64,000 nt of DNA from Rhizobium sp. SL42 (lineage in GTDB: Bacteria; Pseudomonadota; Alphaproteobacteria; Rhizobiales; Rhizobiaceae): positions 1,192,001 through 1,256,000 of the forward strand of contig NZ_CP063397.1 in assembly GCF_021729845.1 (NCBI RefSeq), read 5' to 3'. Shown one piece after another: positions 34,484 to 43,776 of the stretch (the stretch's first letter is position 1; each line of letters starts with the position of its first letter). Below the pieces are notes generated by a model. It ran no database searches and was not told the DNA's origin. It worked only from the letters and a program-made list of their open reading frames with translations. Made by a program: the position numbers and the translations under genes.

Positions 34484-36277
34484 ATGCCTGTCTACAAGGC
34501 CCCCGTAAACGATACGCTTTTCATCCTGAACGACGTGCTCGGCTTCGACCGGTACAACAATCTGCCGGGCTTCGAGGACGCGACCCCGGATATGGTCGAG
34601 GCGATCGTCGGCGAAGCCGCCAAGCTGGCCGAGGAACAGCTCTTCCCGCTCAATCTCTCCGGCGACCAGGAAGGCTGCACCCGCCACGACGACGCCACGG
34701 TCTCCGTGCCCAAGGGCTTCAAGGAAGCCTATGACGCCTATTGTCAGAGCGGTTGGCTCGGCCTTGCCGTCCCGCCGGAATTCGGCGGCCAGGGCCTGCC
34801 CTACACGCTGCATGTCGCCGTCGGCGAATATATGTCGTCCGCCAATATGGCGTTGATGATGTATCCGGGCCTCACCCAGGGCGCGATTGCCGCCATTCTC
34901 GTGCATGGCTCCGATGCCCAGAAGCAGACCTATCTGCCGAAGATGGTCGAGGGCACCTGGTCCGGGACCATGAACCTGACCGAACCCCATTGCGGCACCG
35001 ATCTTGGCCTGCTGCGCACCAAGGCCGTGCCGCAAGCGGACGGCTCCTACAAGATTTCCGGCCAGAAGATTTTCATTTCGGCCGGCGAACACGGCATGAC
35101 CGACAACATCATCCATCTTGTGCTGGCCCGCATTGAGGGCGCGCCGGAAGGCACCAAGGGCATTTCGCTGTTCATCGTGCCGAAGTTCATGGTCGGTGAC
35201 GATGGCTCGGTCGGTGCCCACAATGCCGCCACCTGCGGCGCCATCGAACACAAGATGGGCATCCACGGCAATTCCACCTGCGTGATGAATTATGACGAGG
35301 CGACCGGCTACCTGATCGGCGCCGAGAACAAGGGCCTCTCGGCCATGTTCGTCATGATGAACGAGGCCCGCCTCGGCGTCGGTCTGCAGGGCCTGTCGAT
35401 CGCCGAAATCGCCTACCAGAATGCAGCAAATTATGCCCGCGAACGCATCCAGGGCCGATCGCTGTCCGGCGTCAAGGCACCGGAAAAGAAGGCTGATCCG
35501 CTGATCGTGCATCCCGACATCCGCCGCACGCTGTTGACCATCAAGTCGTTCAACGAAGCCGGCCGCGCCTTTACGCTGTGGACCGCGCTCAAATCCGATG
35601 TCGCCCATCGCTCGGGCGATGCCGCCGAGAAGCAGACCGCCGACGATATCCTCGGCCTGATGACGCCGATCCTGAAGGGTGTCTTGACCGACAAGGGCTT
35701 CGACCATGCGGTCATGGCCCAGCAGGTCTTTGGTGGCCATGGCTATATCGAAGAACACGGCATGAGCCAGTATGTCCGCGATGCCCGTATCGCGATGATC
35801 TACGAAGGCGCCAACGGCATCCAGGCGCTCGACCTCGTCGGCCGCAAGCTTGGCGCCAATGGCGGTCGCGCCGTCATGGCGCTGTTCAAGGAAATCGGTG
35901 ATTTCTGCGAGGAAAACCGTGCCGACGAAAGCCTGTCTTTCTACACCAAGAGCCTGAAGAAGGGCTTGAACGATCTGCAGGCGGCAACCATGTGGTTCAT
36001 GCAGAACGCCATGGCCAAGCCCGACAATGCCGGCGCCGGTTCGACCGACTACATGCATCTCTTCGGTGTCGTGGTTCTCGGCTACATGTGGGCCAAGATG
36101 GCGAAGGCCGCCAACGAGGCCCTTGCTGCGGGCACCGGCGATGCCGATTTCTACCGCAACAAGCTGCTGACCGGCCGTTTCTACATGGAAAAGGTCATGC
36201 CGGAGACCGCATTGCGCAAGACCCGCATCGAAGCCGGCGCCGACAGCCTGATGGAAATGGCCGCCGACGCGTTCTGA
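34484..36277 (+). CDS. Acyl-CoA dehydrogenase (long form)
   Basis: 597 aa FAD enzyme for the first step of beta-oxidation. N-terminal helical domain, then [17 protein letters not shown] (flavin/substrate loop), [26 protein letters not shown], and [14 protein letters not shown] with the catalytic Glu in [14 protein letters not shown]-terminal helical extension (about 465-590) marks the longer subgroup found with FadA/FadB partners. TGGAGGA precedes the ATG. It heads an operon with the thiolase and FadJ-type enzyme, separated from them by a repeat element. Confidence 0.93.
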   Translation: MPVYKAPVNDTLFILNDVLGFDRYNNLPGFEDATPDMVEAIVGEAAKLAEEQLFPLNLSGDQEGCTRHDDATVSVPKGFKEAYDAYCQSGWLGLAVPPEFGGQGLPYTLHVAVGEYMSSANMALMMYPGLTQGAIAAILVHGSDAQKQTYLPKMVEGTWSGTMNLTEPHCGTDLGLLRTKAVPQADGSYKISGQKIFISAGEHGMTDNIIHLVLARIEGAPEGTKGISLFIVPKFMVGDDGSVGAHNAATCGAIEHKMGIHGNSTCVMNYDEATGYLIGAENKGLSAMFVMMNEARLGVGLQGLSIAEIAYQNAANYARERIQGRSLSGVKAPEKKADPLIVHPDIRRTLLTIKSFNEAGRAFTLWTALKSDVAHRSGDAAEKQTADDILGLMTPILKGVLTDKGFDHAVMAQQVFGGHGYIEEHGMSQYVRDARIAMIYEGANGIQALDLVGRKLGANGGRAVMALFKEIGDFCEENRADESLSFYTKSLKKGLNDLQAATMWFMQNAMAKPDNAGAGSTDYMHLFGVVVLGYMWAKMAKAANEALAAGTGDADFYRNKLLTGRFYMEKVMPETALRKTRIEAGADSLMEMAADAF

Positions 36278-36533
36278 CCGTCTTCTCCCCCCTCGATAGG
36301 AGAAGACGGACGAAGGCCGGTTGAGGGGGCTTCAGCGCCCGCCAGCGTTGTGGCTGTCCCTCACCCAGCCCCTCTCCCCGTTCGCGGGGAGAGGGGATTG
36401 CCGGCGCCGACGACACACATGCCCTTCGCCCCTTGGACGCGCAGAAGGGCTGAGCAGGCGGACGAGCGGCCGTTGTGAGATGGCCACAACAGTTTTCAAG
36501 GCGCTTCGCGCGCCGCAAGGGAGATGAGAAACA
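36278..36533. repeat. RIME-like palindromic intergenic repeat
   Basis: Between two fad genes lie a CTTCTCC/GGAGAAG hairpin (from about 36282) and a perfect 11-pair stem CCCCTCTCCCC-N6-GGGGAGAGGGG (36369-36396), plus text (CCTCACCCAGCCCC) that recurs in rhizobial intergenic mosaic elements. In the transcript these would fold as strong hairpins between the acyl-CoA dehydrogenase and thiolase genes. Confidence 0.65.
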
Positions 36534-37742
36534 ATGACCGAAGCCTATATCTACGATCACGTGCGCACCCCGCGCGGCCGTGGCAAGAAGGACGGTTCGC
36601 TGCACGAAGTGCCGACGCCCAGGCTTGCCGCAAAGACGCTTGAAGCCCTGCGCGACCGCAACGGTCTCGACACGTCCACGGTCGATGACATCATCTTCGG
36701 CTGCGTCGATCCGGTCATGGAAGCCGGCGCCGTCATCCCCAAGGCCGCCGCCTTCGAGGCCGGCTACGCCTTCTCCGCCCCCGGCATCCAGATCTCGCGC
36801 TTCTGTGCCTCCGGTCTCGACGCGGTCAACCTTGCCGCCGGCAAGGTCATGGCCGGCTCCGACGACATCGTCATCGCCGGCGGCGTCGAGAGCATGTCGC
36901 GTGTCGGCATGGGCATGTCGGGCGGTGCCTGGTACATGGATCCGTCGGTCAACTTCCCCGGCTATTTCATGCCCCAGGGCGTGTCCGCCGACCTGATCGC
37001 CACGAAGTATGGCTTTTCCCGCGACGACGTCGACGCCTATGCCGTCGAAAGCCAGAAGCGCTCGGCCAATTCCTGGGAAAAGGGTTATTTCGCCAAATCC
37101 GTCATCCCGGTGAAGGATGGCAGCGGTCTCCTGATCCTCGATCGTGACGAGCACATGCGCCCGACCACCGACATGCAGTCGCTGGCCGGCCTCAACCCGT
37201 CCTTCCAGATGCCGGGCGAAATGGGCGGCTTCGATGCCGTCGCCATCCAGGCCCATCCGGAAATCGAGAAGATCAACTATGTCCACCATGCCGGCAATTC
37301 CTCCGGCATCGTCGATGGCGCAGCCGCCGTTCTGGTCGGCTCCAAGGCCGGCGGGGTAAGCATGGGCTTGAAGCCCCGCGCCCGCATCCGCGCCTTCACC
37401 AATATCGGCTCCGATCCGGCCCTCATGCTGACGGGGCCGGTCGATGTCACCGAAAAGCTCTTGAAGCGTTCCGGTATGACGATCGCCGACATCGACCTGT
37501 TCGAGCTGAACGAGGCGTTTGCCGCTGTCGTCCTGCGCTTCATGCAGGCCTTCAACGTCAGCCACGACGTGATGAACGTCAACGGCGGCGCGATTGCCAT
37601 GGGCCATCCGCTCGGGGCCACCGGCGCGATGATCCTCGGCACCGTTCTCGACGAGCTGGAACGCCGCGATCTCAACACCGCCCTCGTCACGCTCTGCATC
37701 GGCGCCGGCATGGGCACCGCAACCATCATCGAACGCGTCTGA
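36534..37742 (+). CDS. fadA: Acetyl-CoA C-acyltransferase (thiolase)
   Basis: 402 aa. Cleaves 3-ketoacyl-CoA to acetyl-CoA in beta-oxidation. The nucleophilic Cys lies in QISRFCASGLDAVNLAAG, GGVESMSRV follows, and the C-terminal motifs are NVNGGAIAMGHPLGATGA (His) and LCIGAGMGTA (Cys). GGGAGATGAG precedes the ATG. It is 18 bases from the FadJ-type gene, so the two surely form one unit. Confidence 0.95.
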   Translation: MTEAYIYDHVRTPRGRGKKDGSLHEVPTPRLAAKTLEALRDRNGLDTSTVDDIIFGCVDPVMEAGAVIPKAAAFEAGYAFSAPGIQISRFCASGLDAVNLAAGKVMAGSDDIVIAGGVESMSRVGMGMSGGAWYMDPSVNFPGYFMPQGVSADLIATKYGFSRDDVDAYAVESQKRSANSWEKGYFAKSVIPVKDGSGLLILDRDEHMRPTTDMQSLAGLNPSFQMPGEMGGFDAVAIQAHPEIEKINYVHHAGNSSGIVDGAAAVLVGSKAGGVSMGLKPRARIRAFTNIGSDPALMLTGPVDVTEKLLKRSGMTIADIDLFELNEAFAAVVLRFMQAFNVSHDVMNVNGGAIAMGHPLGATGAMILGTVLDELERRDLNTALVTLCIGAGMGTATIIERV

Positions 37743-37760
37743 TCTTTGGGAGGGTTAGTC

Positions 37761-39977
37761 ATGAGCACCTACAAGAATTTCACCATCGAGACCGACGCCG
37801 ACGGCATTGCCCTTGTCACCTGGGACATGCCGGACAAGTCGATGAATGTCTTCACCGTCGAGGTGATGGACGAGATCGAGAAGATCGTCGATGCCACCGT
37901 GGCCGATGCAGACGTCACCGGCGTCGTTTTCACCTCGGGCAAATCCACGTTTTCCGGCGGCGCCGACCTCACCATGATCAAGGGCATGTTCTCCATGCTC
38001 GAGGAGGAAAAGGCCAAGGACCCGGCCGGTGCGGTGAAGAAGCTGTTCGACGCTGCCGGACGCATGACCTGGCTGTGGCGCAAGATCGAGACCTGCGGCA
38101 AGCCGTGGGTTTCGGCGATCAACGGCACCTGCATGGGCGGCGCGTTTGAGTTGTCGCTCGCCTGCCATGGCCGCGTCGCCTCCAATGCAAAGTCCGTCAA
38201 GCTGGCCCTGCCCGAGGTCAAGGTCGGCATCTTCCCGGGCGCCGGCGGCACCCAGCGCGTGGCACGCCTTGCCAATACCCAGGATGCCCTGCAGATGATG
38301 ACGACCGGGTCGAGCCTGACGGCTGCCCGCGCCAAGGCCATGGGCCTGGTTCATCAGGTCGTCGAGCCGGATCAGCTGATCCCGGCTGCCCGGCAGATGA
38401 TCAAGGACGGCCTCAAGCCGGTCGCTCCCTGGGACGAAAAGGGCTTCAAGGTTCCCGGCGGTGGCATCTGGACTCCGGCGGCTGCCCAGCTCTGGCCGGC
38501 GGCATCGGCCATCCTGCGCCGCGAGACCGCCGGCAACTACCCCGCCGCGCTCGCCATCCTGAAGAGTGTCTACGAAGGCCTGCAAGTGCCGTTCGACACC
38601 GGTCTGCGCATCGAGCAGCGTTATTTCACCGAGATCGTTCAGACGACGGAAGCCTTCTCGATGATCCGCTCGCTGTTCGTCTCGATGCAGGAGCTGAACA
38701 AGGGCGCCCGTCGCCCGGCCGGTCAGCCGAAGTCGAAGATCGCCAAGGTCGGCGTCGTCGGCGCCGGTTTCATGGGCGCCTCGATTGCCTATGTCACCGC
38801 CGCCGCTGGCATCAGTGTCGTGCTGATCGACCGCGACATGGAGGCCGCCGGCAAGGGCAAGACCCATTCCGAGGGCCTTGTCGCCGGTGCCGTCGGCAAG
38901 GGCAGGCTTACCAAGGACGAGGGCGAGAAGCTCTTGTCGCTGATTACGCCGTCGGATGACTACGGCACGCTCGCGGATGCCGATCTGGTCATCGAGGCCG
39001 TCTTCGAGGACCGCGACGTCAAGAAGGCCGTCATCGAGAAGGTTGAGGCGGTGCTGCCCGAAGGCGCGATCTTCGCCTCCAACACCTCGACGCTGCCGAT
39101 CACCGGCCTGGCCGGAAACTCCAAGCGCCCCGTCGATTTCATCGGCATCCACTTCTTCTCGCCGGTCGAGAAAATGATGCTGACCGAAGTCATCCTCGGC
39201 AAGGAGACCGGTGACAAGGCGCTGGCTGTCGCGCTCGACTATGTCGCGGCGATCAAGAAGACCCCGATCGTCGTCAACGACACCCGCGGCTTCTTCGTCA
39301 ACCGCTGCGTTCTTCGCTACATGGCCGAAAGCTACAACATGCTGATCGAAGGCGTGCCGCCGGTGATGATCGAGAATGCCGCGAAATTCGCCGGCATGCC
39401 GGTCGGGCCGCTGGCGCTGAACGACGAAGTGGCGATCGATCTGTCCTACAAGATCCTCAAGGCGACCGTCGCCGATCTTGGCGAAAAGGCCGTCGATCCG
39501 CGCCACATGGAACTTGTCTCGCGCATGGTGGAGAAGGAAGAGCGCTTTGGCCGCAAGAACGGCAAGGGTTTTTACGACTATCCGGCCAAGCCGGCGAAGA
39601 AGCACATCTGGCCCGGCCTGAAGGATCTCCATCCGCAGCAGAAGCCCGAGACCGTCGACGTCAAGACGCTGCAGCAGCGTTTCCTCGCTACCATCGCGCT
39701 GGAAGCGGCCCGCACGGTCGAGGAGGGCATCGTCACCGATCCGCGCGAGGCCGATGTCGGCTCCATCCTCGGCTTCGGCTTTGCGCCCTATACCGGTGGT
39801 GCGCTGTCCTATATCGACGGCATGGGCGTGAAGAACTTTGTAAGTCTCTGCGAACGGCTTGCGAAGGACTACGGTCCGCATTTCACCCCAACGCCGCTGC
39901 TCGTCGAGATGGCCGCCAAGGGCGAAACCTTCTACGGCCGGTTCGACCCCTACGGTGAGGCCGCCAAGGCCGCCTGA
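37761..39977 (+). CDS. fadJ: Bifunctional enoyl-CoA hydratase/3-hydroxyacyl-CoA dehydrogenase
   Basis: 738 aa two-domain enzyme. The hydratase part (about 1-200) has SGGADLTMIKG and INGTCMGGAFELSLACHGR with EVKVGIFPGAGGTQR; the dehydrogenase part starts with the NAD loop VGVVGAGFMGASIAYVTAAAG (about 333) and has SNTSTLPI, HFFSPVEKMMLTEVI and NDTRGFFVNR. With the thiolase and acyl-CoA dehydrogenase it completes a beta-oxidation cycle. GGGAGGG precedes the ATG at 37761. The FadB versus FadJ name is uncertain. A UUCG-capped terminator follows. Confidence 0.93.
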   Translation: MSTYKNFTIETDADGIALVTWDMPDKSMNVFTVEVMDEIEKIVDATVADADVTGVVFTSGKSTFSGGADLTMIKGMFSMLEEEKAKDPAGAVKKLFDAAGRMTWLWRKIETCGKPWVSAINGTCMGGAFELSLACHGRVASNAKSVKLALPEVKVGIFPGAGGTQRVARLANTQDALQMMTTGSSLTAARAKAMGLVHQVVEPDQLIPAARQMIKDGLKPVAPWDEKGFKVPGGGIWTPAAAQLWPAASAILRRETAGNYPAALAILKSVYEGLQVPFDTGLRIEQRYFTEIVQTTEAFSMIRSLFVSMQELNKGARRPAGQPKSKIAKVGVVGAGFMGASIAYVTAAAGISVVLIDRDMEAAGKGKTHSEGLVAGAVGKGRLTKDEGEKLLSLITPSDDYGTLADADLVIEAVFEDRDVKKAVIEKVEAVLPEGAIFASNTSTLPITGLAGNSKRPVDFIGIHFFSPVEKMMLTEVILGKETGDKALAVALDYVAAIKKTPIVVNDTRGFFVNRCVLRYMAESYNMLIEGVPPVMIENAAKFAGMPVGPLALNDEVAIDLSYKILKATVADLGEKAVDPRHMELVSRMVEKEERFGRKNGKGFYDYPAKPAKKHIWPGLKDLHPQQKPETVDVKTLQQRFLATIALEAARTVEEGIVTDPREADVGSILGFGFAPYTGGALSYIDGMGVKNFVSLCERLAKDYGPHFTPTPLLVEMAAKGETFYGRFDPYGEAAKAA

Positions 39978-39997
39978 GGTCATCCTTATGGCAAACG

Positions 39998-40022
39998 AAA
40001 GGCGGCTTCGGCCGCCTTTTTT
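39998..40022 (+). terminator. Intrinsic terminator of the fad operon
   Basis: GGCGGC-TTCG-GCCGCC followed by six T. The UUCG tetraloop and U-run make this a textbook terminator, 24 bases after the fadJ stop. Confidence 0.93.
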
Positions 40023-41469
40023 GTGGCCGCGAGAGGGGAGGTAGGGTGCGCATTGCCGCCTCCTTTGTCCCGACAATCGCCTCTGCCTCGGCGATTACCC
40101 CCCTCTGGCCTGCCGGCCGTTCGTCACTGCAAACGATTCACTGGATCGTTTGCTCTGCTTCGCAGACCGTTCCTCACCCCCCACAAGGGGGGGGATCGAC
40201 TTGGGGCTGGCCGCTGACCCAAACGGATGCCTTGGGCAATTGAGGCCTGTGCAACGAGGAGAGATCTTGTCGCCCGTTGTCTTAGCCTTTGCACCGAAGT
40301 CACCATCCTTTCCCTCGCGCTGCGGTCTCGCTGATCTCCCCCCGCGAGGGGGAGATGTCGACGGAGCCGACAGAGGGGGCGAACTGGCGCTGATGGCTGA
40401 AGTGTGCCGGCACGGCTGTGGCGGCGCGCATGGTTCGATCCTCTTCACCCTCATCAATCAAAACCTTCAAAAATCCCACGCCAATTGACCGGTCGGATTG
40501 TCCTCCTCCGGGGGTGATGGCAGTCTCGGACAGGGCGCCAGAAGCAACCTCTGTAAGTTTAGTATGTGGCTCCTTCCGGCGCCCCGTTCGACGATTTTTG
40601 CCGGTTGCATGCGTCTCTCTGGCAAGGCGGCTCTGGCTTTGAGACCGAAGTCTCGTCGTCAACCGGGCTTGGGTCCAAGACGTCTCGTAAAAACGTCCTG
40701 GCCGGGTGCCCGGGAGGTTCCCCGTCGGATGTGCGCACATCCCGACCGGACCCTCGCCCGGGGAGCGGGTCATTTACGATCCCAGCTCCCGCCGTCTTTG
40801 TCACCGGACCCGATCAATCAATCACTCGATCAATCAGCCAGATCCGGCGCCTTGTTTGTGTGCCGCTGAGGCACGTCCGATGGCTGTGGGGATCTCGACA
40901 CGGCGGCAACCGATCCGGGGCCGTCGCCATCTTCCATCCCCTCCACCAGAGGGAGACCGTTGCATCCGGCCCGGAGGATCTGGCCAGCGACAGCCGCGCC
41001 CCCCGGCGCCGGTTCCGCTTCGCCGGGCTCGCAACACCCGGTGTATCCGAAAGCGGAACGGGGAGAGTATGGCACGGGCGGAAACGAGGGGGATGAAATG
41101 GGATGCGTTTTATTGAAAAGGTTGGGGGATTTGCAAAAGTCATCCCCGTTTAGGTCGGTTTGTGTGCATTCATGGGAATGCGGACGTTTCGCTGCAGCCT
41201 TTGCGTCTCGATCCGAGGATCAAGATGACATACATGTCGTGAACATAACCGTTGCCTTGTCCGCCAGGGTGAGGCGGCAGGATCGCAAGGCCGGGGCAGG
41301 GCGGACGAGTGTGCCAAAAGACACTTGCCGCACGGTTCGCCGCAAATCCATGCGAATAACGCATCTCTTCCAGCGTCGTTATGCAAAAGTGTACCGATCA
41401 GAGCGCCAGGCGGCTTGACAGAACGCAAGCCGTACCTAAACCGCGATCTACATTTATCGGGAGGCAATC
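40023..41469. repeat. Gene-free, palindrome-rich 1.4-kb intergenic region
   Basis: No believable gene is present; the open frames are Arg/Pro/Ser-rich and unsupported by ribosome sites. The left part (about 40080-40400) is RIME-like: CCCCCC-ACAA-GGGGGG near 40180 and ATCTCCCCC-N5-GGGGGAGAT (40334-40356), followed by the GTCGACGGAGCCGACAGAGG string typical of these mosaics. The centre holds a perfect 16-base palindrome GGATGTGCGCACATCC (40727-40742) flanked by C/G-rich inverted segments. 41100-41460 shows nothing I can name and leads into the transporter promoter. Confidence 0.6.
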
Positions 41470-42435
41470 ATGAAATCGCTCGCGTCTTTTTCCAGTTTTG
41501 TCGGCAAGACCTTTGCCGTCTGGGTCATCCTTTTCGCCGTGCTAGGCTTCTTCTTTCCCGAATTGTTCAAGCAGATCGTTCCCTGGATCGTCACGCTTCT
41601 GGCGGTCATCATGTTCGGCATGGGCCTGACCATTTCGCTCGATGATTTCCGCGAAGTGGTGAAGCGGCCATTCGACGTGGCGATCGGGGTTGGCTCGCAA
41701 TTCGTCATCATGCCGCTTCTGGCTGTGCTGCTGACCATGCTCATTCCCATGCCGCCGGAAGTCGCCGCCGGTGTCATCCTGGTCGGCTGCTGCCCGGGTG
41801 GCACATCATCGAATGTCATGACCTATCTGAGCAAGGGCGACGTGGCGCTGTCTGTTGCCTGCACCAGCGTCACCACGCTGGCAGCGCCGCTCGTCACGCC
41901 CTTCCTCGTCTGGCTGTTTGCCAGCCAGTTCCTGCCCGTCGACGCCATGGCGATGTTCATCAGCATCGTCAAGGTGGTGCTGTTGCCGCTGGCGCTAGGC
42001 TTTGCGCTGCAGAAACTGGCACCGACCGTGGTGCGCGCTGCCGTTCCGACACTGCCACTGGTCAGCGTGCTCGGTATCGTGCTGATCGTCGCAGCCGTCG
42101 TCGGCGCCAGCAAGGGCGCCATCGTCCAGTCCGGCTTGATGATCTTCGCCGTCGTTGTGCTGCACAACGGCCTGGGTTATTTGCTCGGCTTCTTTGCCGC
42201 CAAGGCCAGCGGCCTGTCGCTGGCGCGGCGCAAGGCGATCGCCATCGAGGTCGGCATGCAGAACAGCGGTCTCGGTGCCGCCCTTGCCAACGCTTACTTC
42301 TCGCCGCTGGCAGCCGTGCCCAGCGCCATCTTCAGCGTCTGGCACAATATTTCCGGCGCACTGCTGGCCAATTATTTCGCCCGCCAGGTCGAAGCCGAAG
42401 ACGCGCCCGCGGTGGTGGTGTCCACACGGCCCTGA
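41470..42435 (+). CDS. Bile acid:sodium symporter family (BASS) transporter
   Basis: 321 aa with about nine to ten membrane helices. Family motifs: MFGMGLTISLDDF, VGCCPGGTSSNVMTYLSKGDVALSV (sodium-site crossover) and EVGMQNSGLGAALA (second crossover). The BASS family imports organic anions with sodium; the bacterial members near this type have been linked to pantoate or other small acids, but no substrate can be assigned. GGGAGG precedes the ATG. It is monocistronic, convergent with the GDPD gene. Confidence 0.9.
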   Translation: MKSLASFSSFVGKTFAVWVILFAVLGFFFPELFKQIVPWIVTLLAVIMFGMGLTISLDDFREVVKRPFDVAIGVGSQFVIMPLLAVLLTMLIPMPPEVAAGVILVGCCPGGTSSNVMTYLSKGDVALSVACTSVTTLAAPLVTPFLVWLFASQFLPVDAMAMFISIVKVVLLPLALGFALQKLAPTVVRAAVPTLPLVSVLGIVLIVAAVVGASKGAIVQSGLMIFAVVVLHNGLGYLLGFFAAKASGLSLARRKAIAIEVGMQNSGLGAALANAYFSPLAAVPSAIFSVWHNISGALLANYFARQVEAEDAPAVVVSTRP

Positions 42436-42469
42436 CAGATCGGCCCTGACAGCTGCGCTCAAACAAGGC

Positions 42470-42496
42470 ATGCCGGGCGGTCAAACCGTCCGGCAT
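42470..42496. terminator. Hairpin between convergent genes
   Basis: ATGCCGGGCGG, loop TCAAA and CCGTCCGGCAT form an 11-pair stem with one G-T. No T-run, but position between two converging stops favours terminator or transcript-end function. Confidence 0.55.
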
Positions 42497-42514
42497 CAGA
42501 TCGTAAATCAGAAC

Positions 42515-43570
42515 TCAATTGGTCAGGTCGTAGCCGCGTCGCATTCCCTGCGTGTCGAGCCAGCCGATCAGGGCAGCCGGTTCGTCGGTCTGGATGATCG
42601 TCACGCCGCGGTCGATGAAGAAGCCATAGACATCCTCCGGCCGGTCGCCGGCCATGGCCAGGTAGTCGCCGCGTCCGCCGGCCACCATGCCTTCCGGCCT
42701 GTCGGTGATCGGATAGGTGTTGACCCAAAGATGCGTGTCGTTGCGGATTGCCGCTGCCCTCGCCCGCGCCGACAGAAGCGGTCCGCCATCGGTCGTCAGC
42801 GGCTGGGCGGCATCGCGGTACCAGTGGATCAGCTCGGCCGCCGGCGCCGAAAGCGATGCCTCGGTGCGATCGATGAAATCGGCCTCCTTGACGGCGTCAT
42901 CGGCGAGGATCGGCATGAAGGCGATCTCCGGGCCGATCGCGCGGCGAATGTCGCGGGCAAGCTGCAGCCGTTCGGCATTCCACACCGCCATTTTCAGCAG
43001 CACTCCGTCGGTCATCTCCAACCGCTGCGCCAGATCGGCGACCTCGACCAGCGCCTCCGGTTCCAGCTTGTTATCGATATTGATCAGGATGCGACCCTTT
43101 GCATGGCGCATCGCCTCTTCGAGAGTGAACACCGTCTCATCCGTCAGCTTTCGCTGACCTTCGACGACCAGCCGACAGGTGCGCAGCGCCGCAAGCGGCA
43201 GGTCTTCGACCGCGCCGTGACAGGTCGTGGTGCGCTCCAGCGTCGCGTCATGCATGACGACCAGCACGCCGTCCCGGCTGCGCCGCACATCCATCTCGAC
43301 CATCTCGACGCCGAGCGCGACGGCATGATCGATCGCCGCGAACGAGTTTTCTGCCCTGACCGGCACGCCGTTTTCCTTCCACCCGGCCCGGTGGGCGACG
43401 ACCATGACATGGTCGCGCCACTGATTGGCATCGGTCAGGCGCTGGTGGATCAGGGCGCTGCGGCCGGAAAAGTGGTCGGCAGGTGGTTCGGCCGCCTGGA
43501 AGGGGGCATTCAGCGCCGATTGCGGCAGAAGGCCGACAAGGGCGGCAAGAATGGAAACGGCAAGACGCAT
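42515..43570 (-). CDS. Glycerophosphodiester phosphodiesterase, exported
   Basis: 351 aa. Hydrolyses glycerophosphodiesters to glycerol-3-phosphate and an alcohol. Motifs: VVAHRAGW with AENSFAAI, then EMVEMDVRRSRDGVLVVMHD, the metal and catalytic residues of the family. A signal peptide (about 1-24, MRLAVSILAALVGLLPQSAL) sends it to the periplasm. TGGAG is nine bases before the ATG at 43570; the 73-residue longer frame has no signal and is rejected. Divergent from GH32. Confidence 0.9.
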   Translation of the reverse strand: MRLAVSILAALVGLLPQSALNAPFQAAEPPADHFSGRSALIHQRLTDANQWRDHVMVVAHRAGWKENGVPVRAENSFAAIDHAVALGVEMVEMDVRRSRDGVLVVMHDATLERTTTCHGAVEDLPLAALRTCRLVVEGQRKLTDETVFTLEEAMRHAKGRILINIDNKLEPEALVEVADLAQRLEMTDGVLLKMAVWNAERLQLARDIRRAIGPEIAFMPILADDAVKEADFIDRTEASLSAPAAELIHWYRDAAQPLTTDGGPLLSARARAAAIRNDTHLWVNTYPITDRPEGMVAGGRGDYLAMAGDRPEDVYGFFIDRGVTIIQTDEPAALIGWLDTQGMRRGYDLTN

Positions 43571-43776
43571 CGGCAGTCGCTCCAGGTCCGGAATCTCTGA
43601 GGACCGCGATAGAGGCTGCGAATTAAAGCGCGATGACGCTGCGATGAAGGCTTGATGACAGGCGGGAAAGGGAACAGGCTGGCGGGCATTGTCGTTGTTC
43701 CATCTCGCGCGCGGCCGGGGCATCGCCCGGCCGGCGGAGTGCCGCTTGGCTTGATTGGGAATGTGGAGAAAATGAC

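Noticed and set aside
37755..40076. 773-residue open frame opposite fadJ
   Set aside because: Antisense shadow of a clear two-domain enzyme; no homology pattern.
40750..40860. Short GATCAATCA-like direct repeats considered as CRISPR or iterons
   Set aside because: Only a few copies of 8-9 bases with irregular spacing; no spacer-repeat structure.
40498..41418. Several overlapping frames of 120-180 residues in the 1.4-kb intergenic region
   Set aside because: Arg/Pro/Ser-rich, mutually overlapping on both strands, none with a ribosome site or family resemblance.
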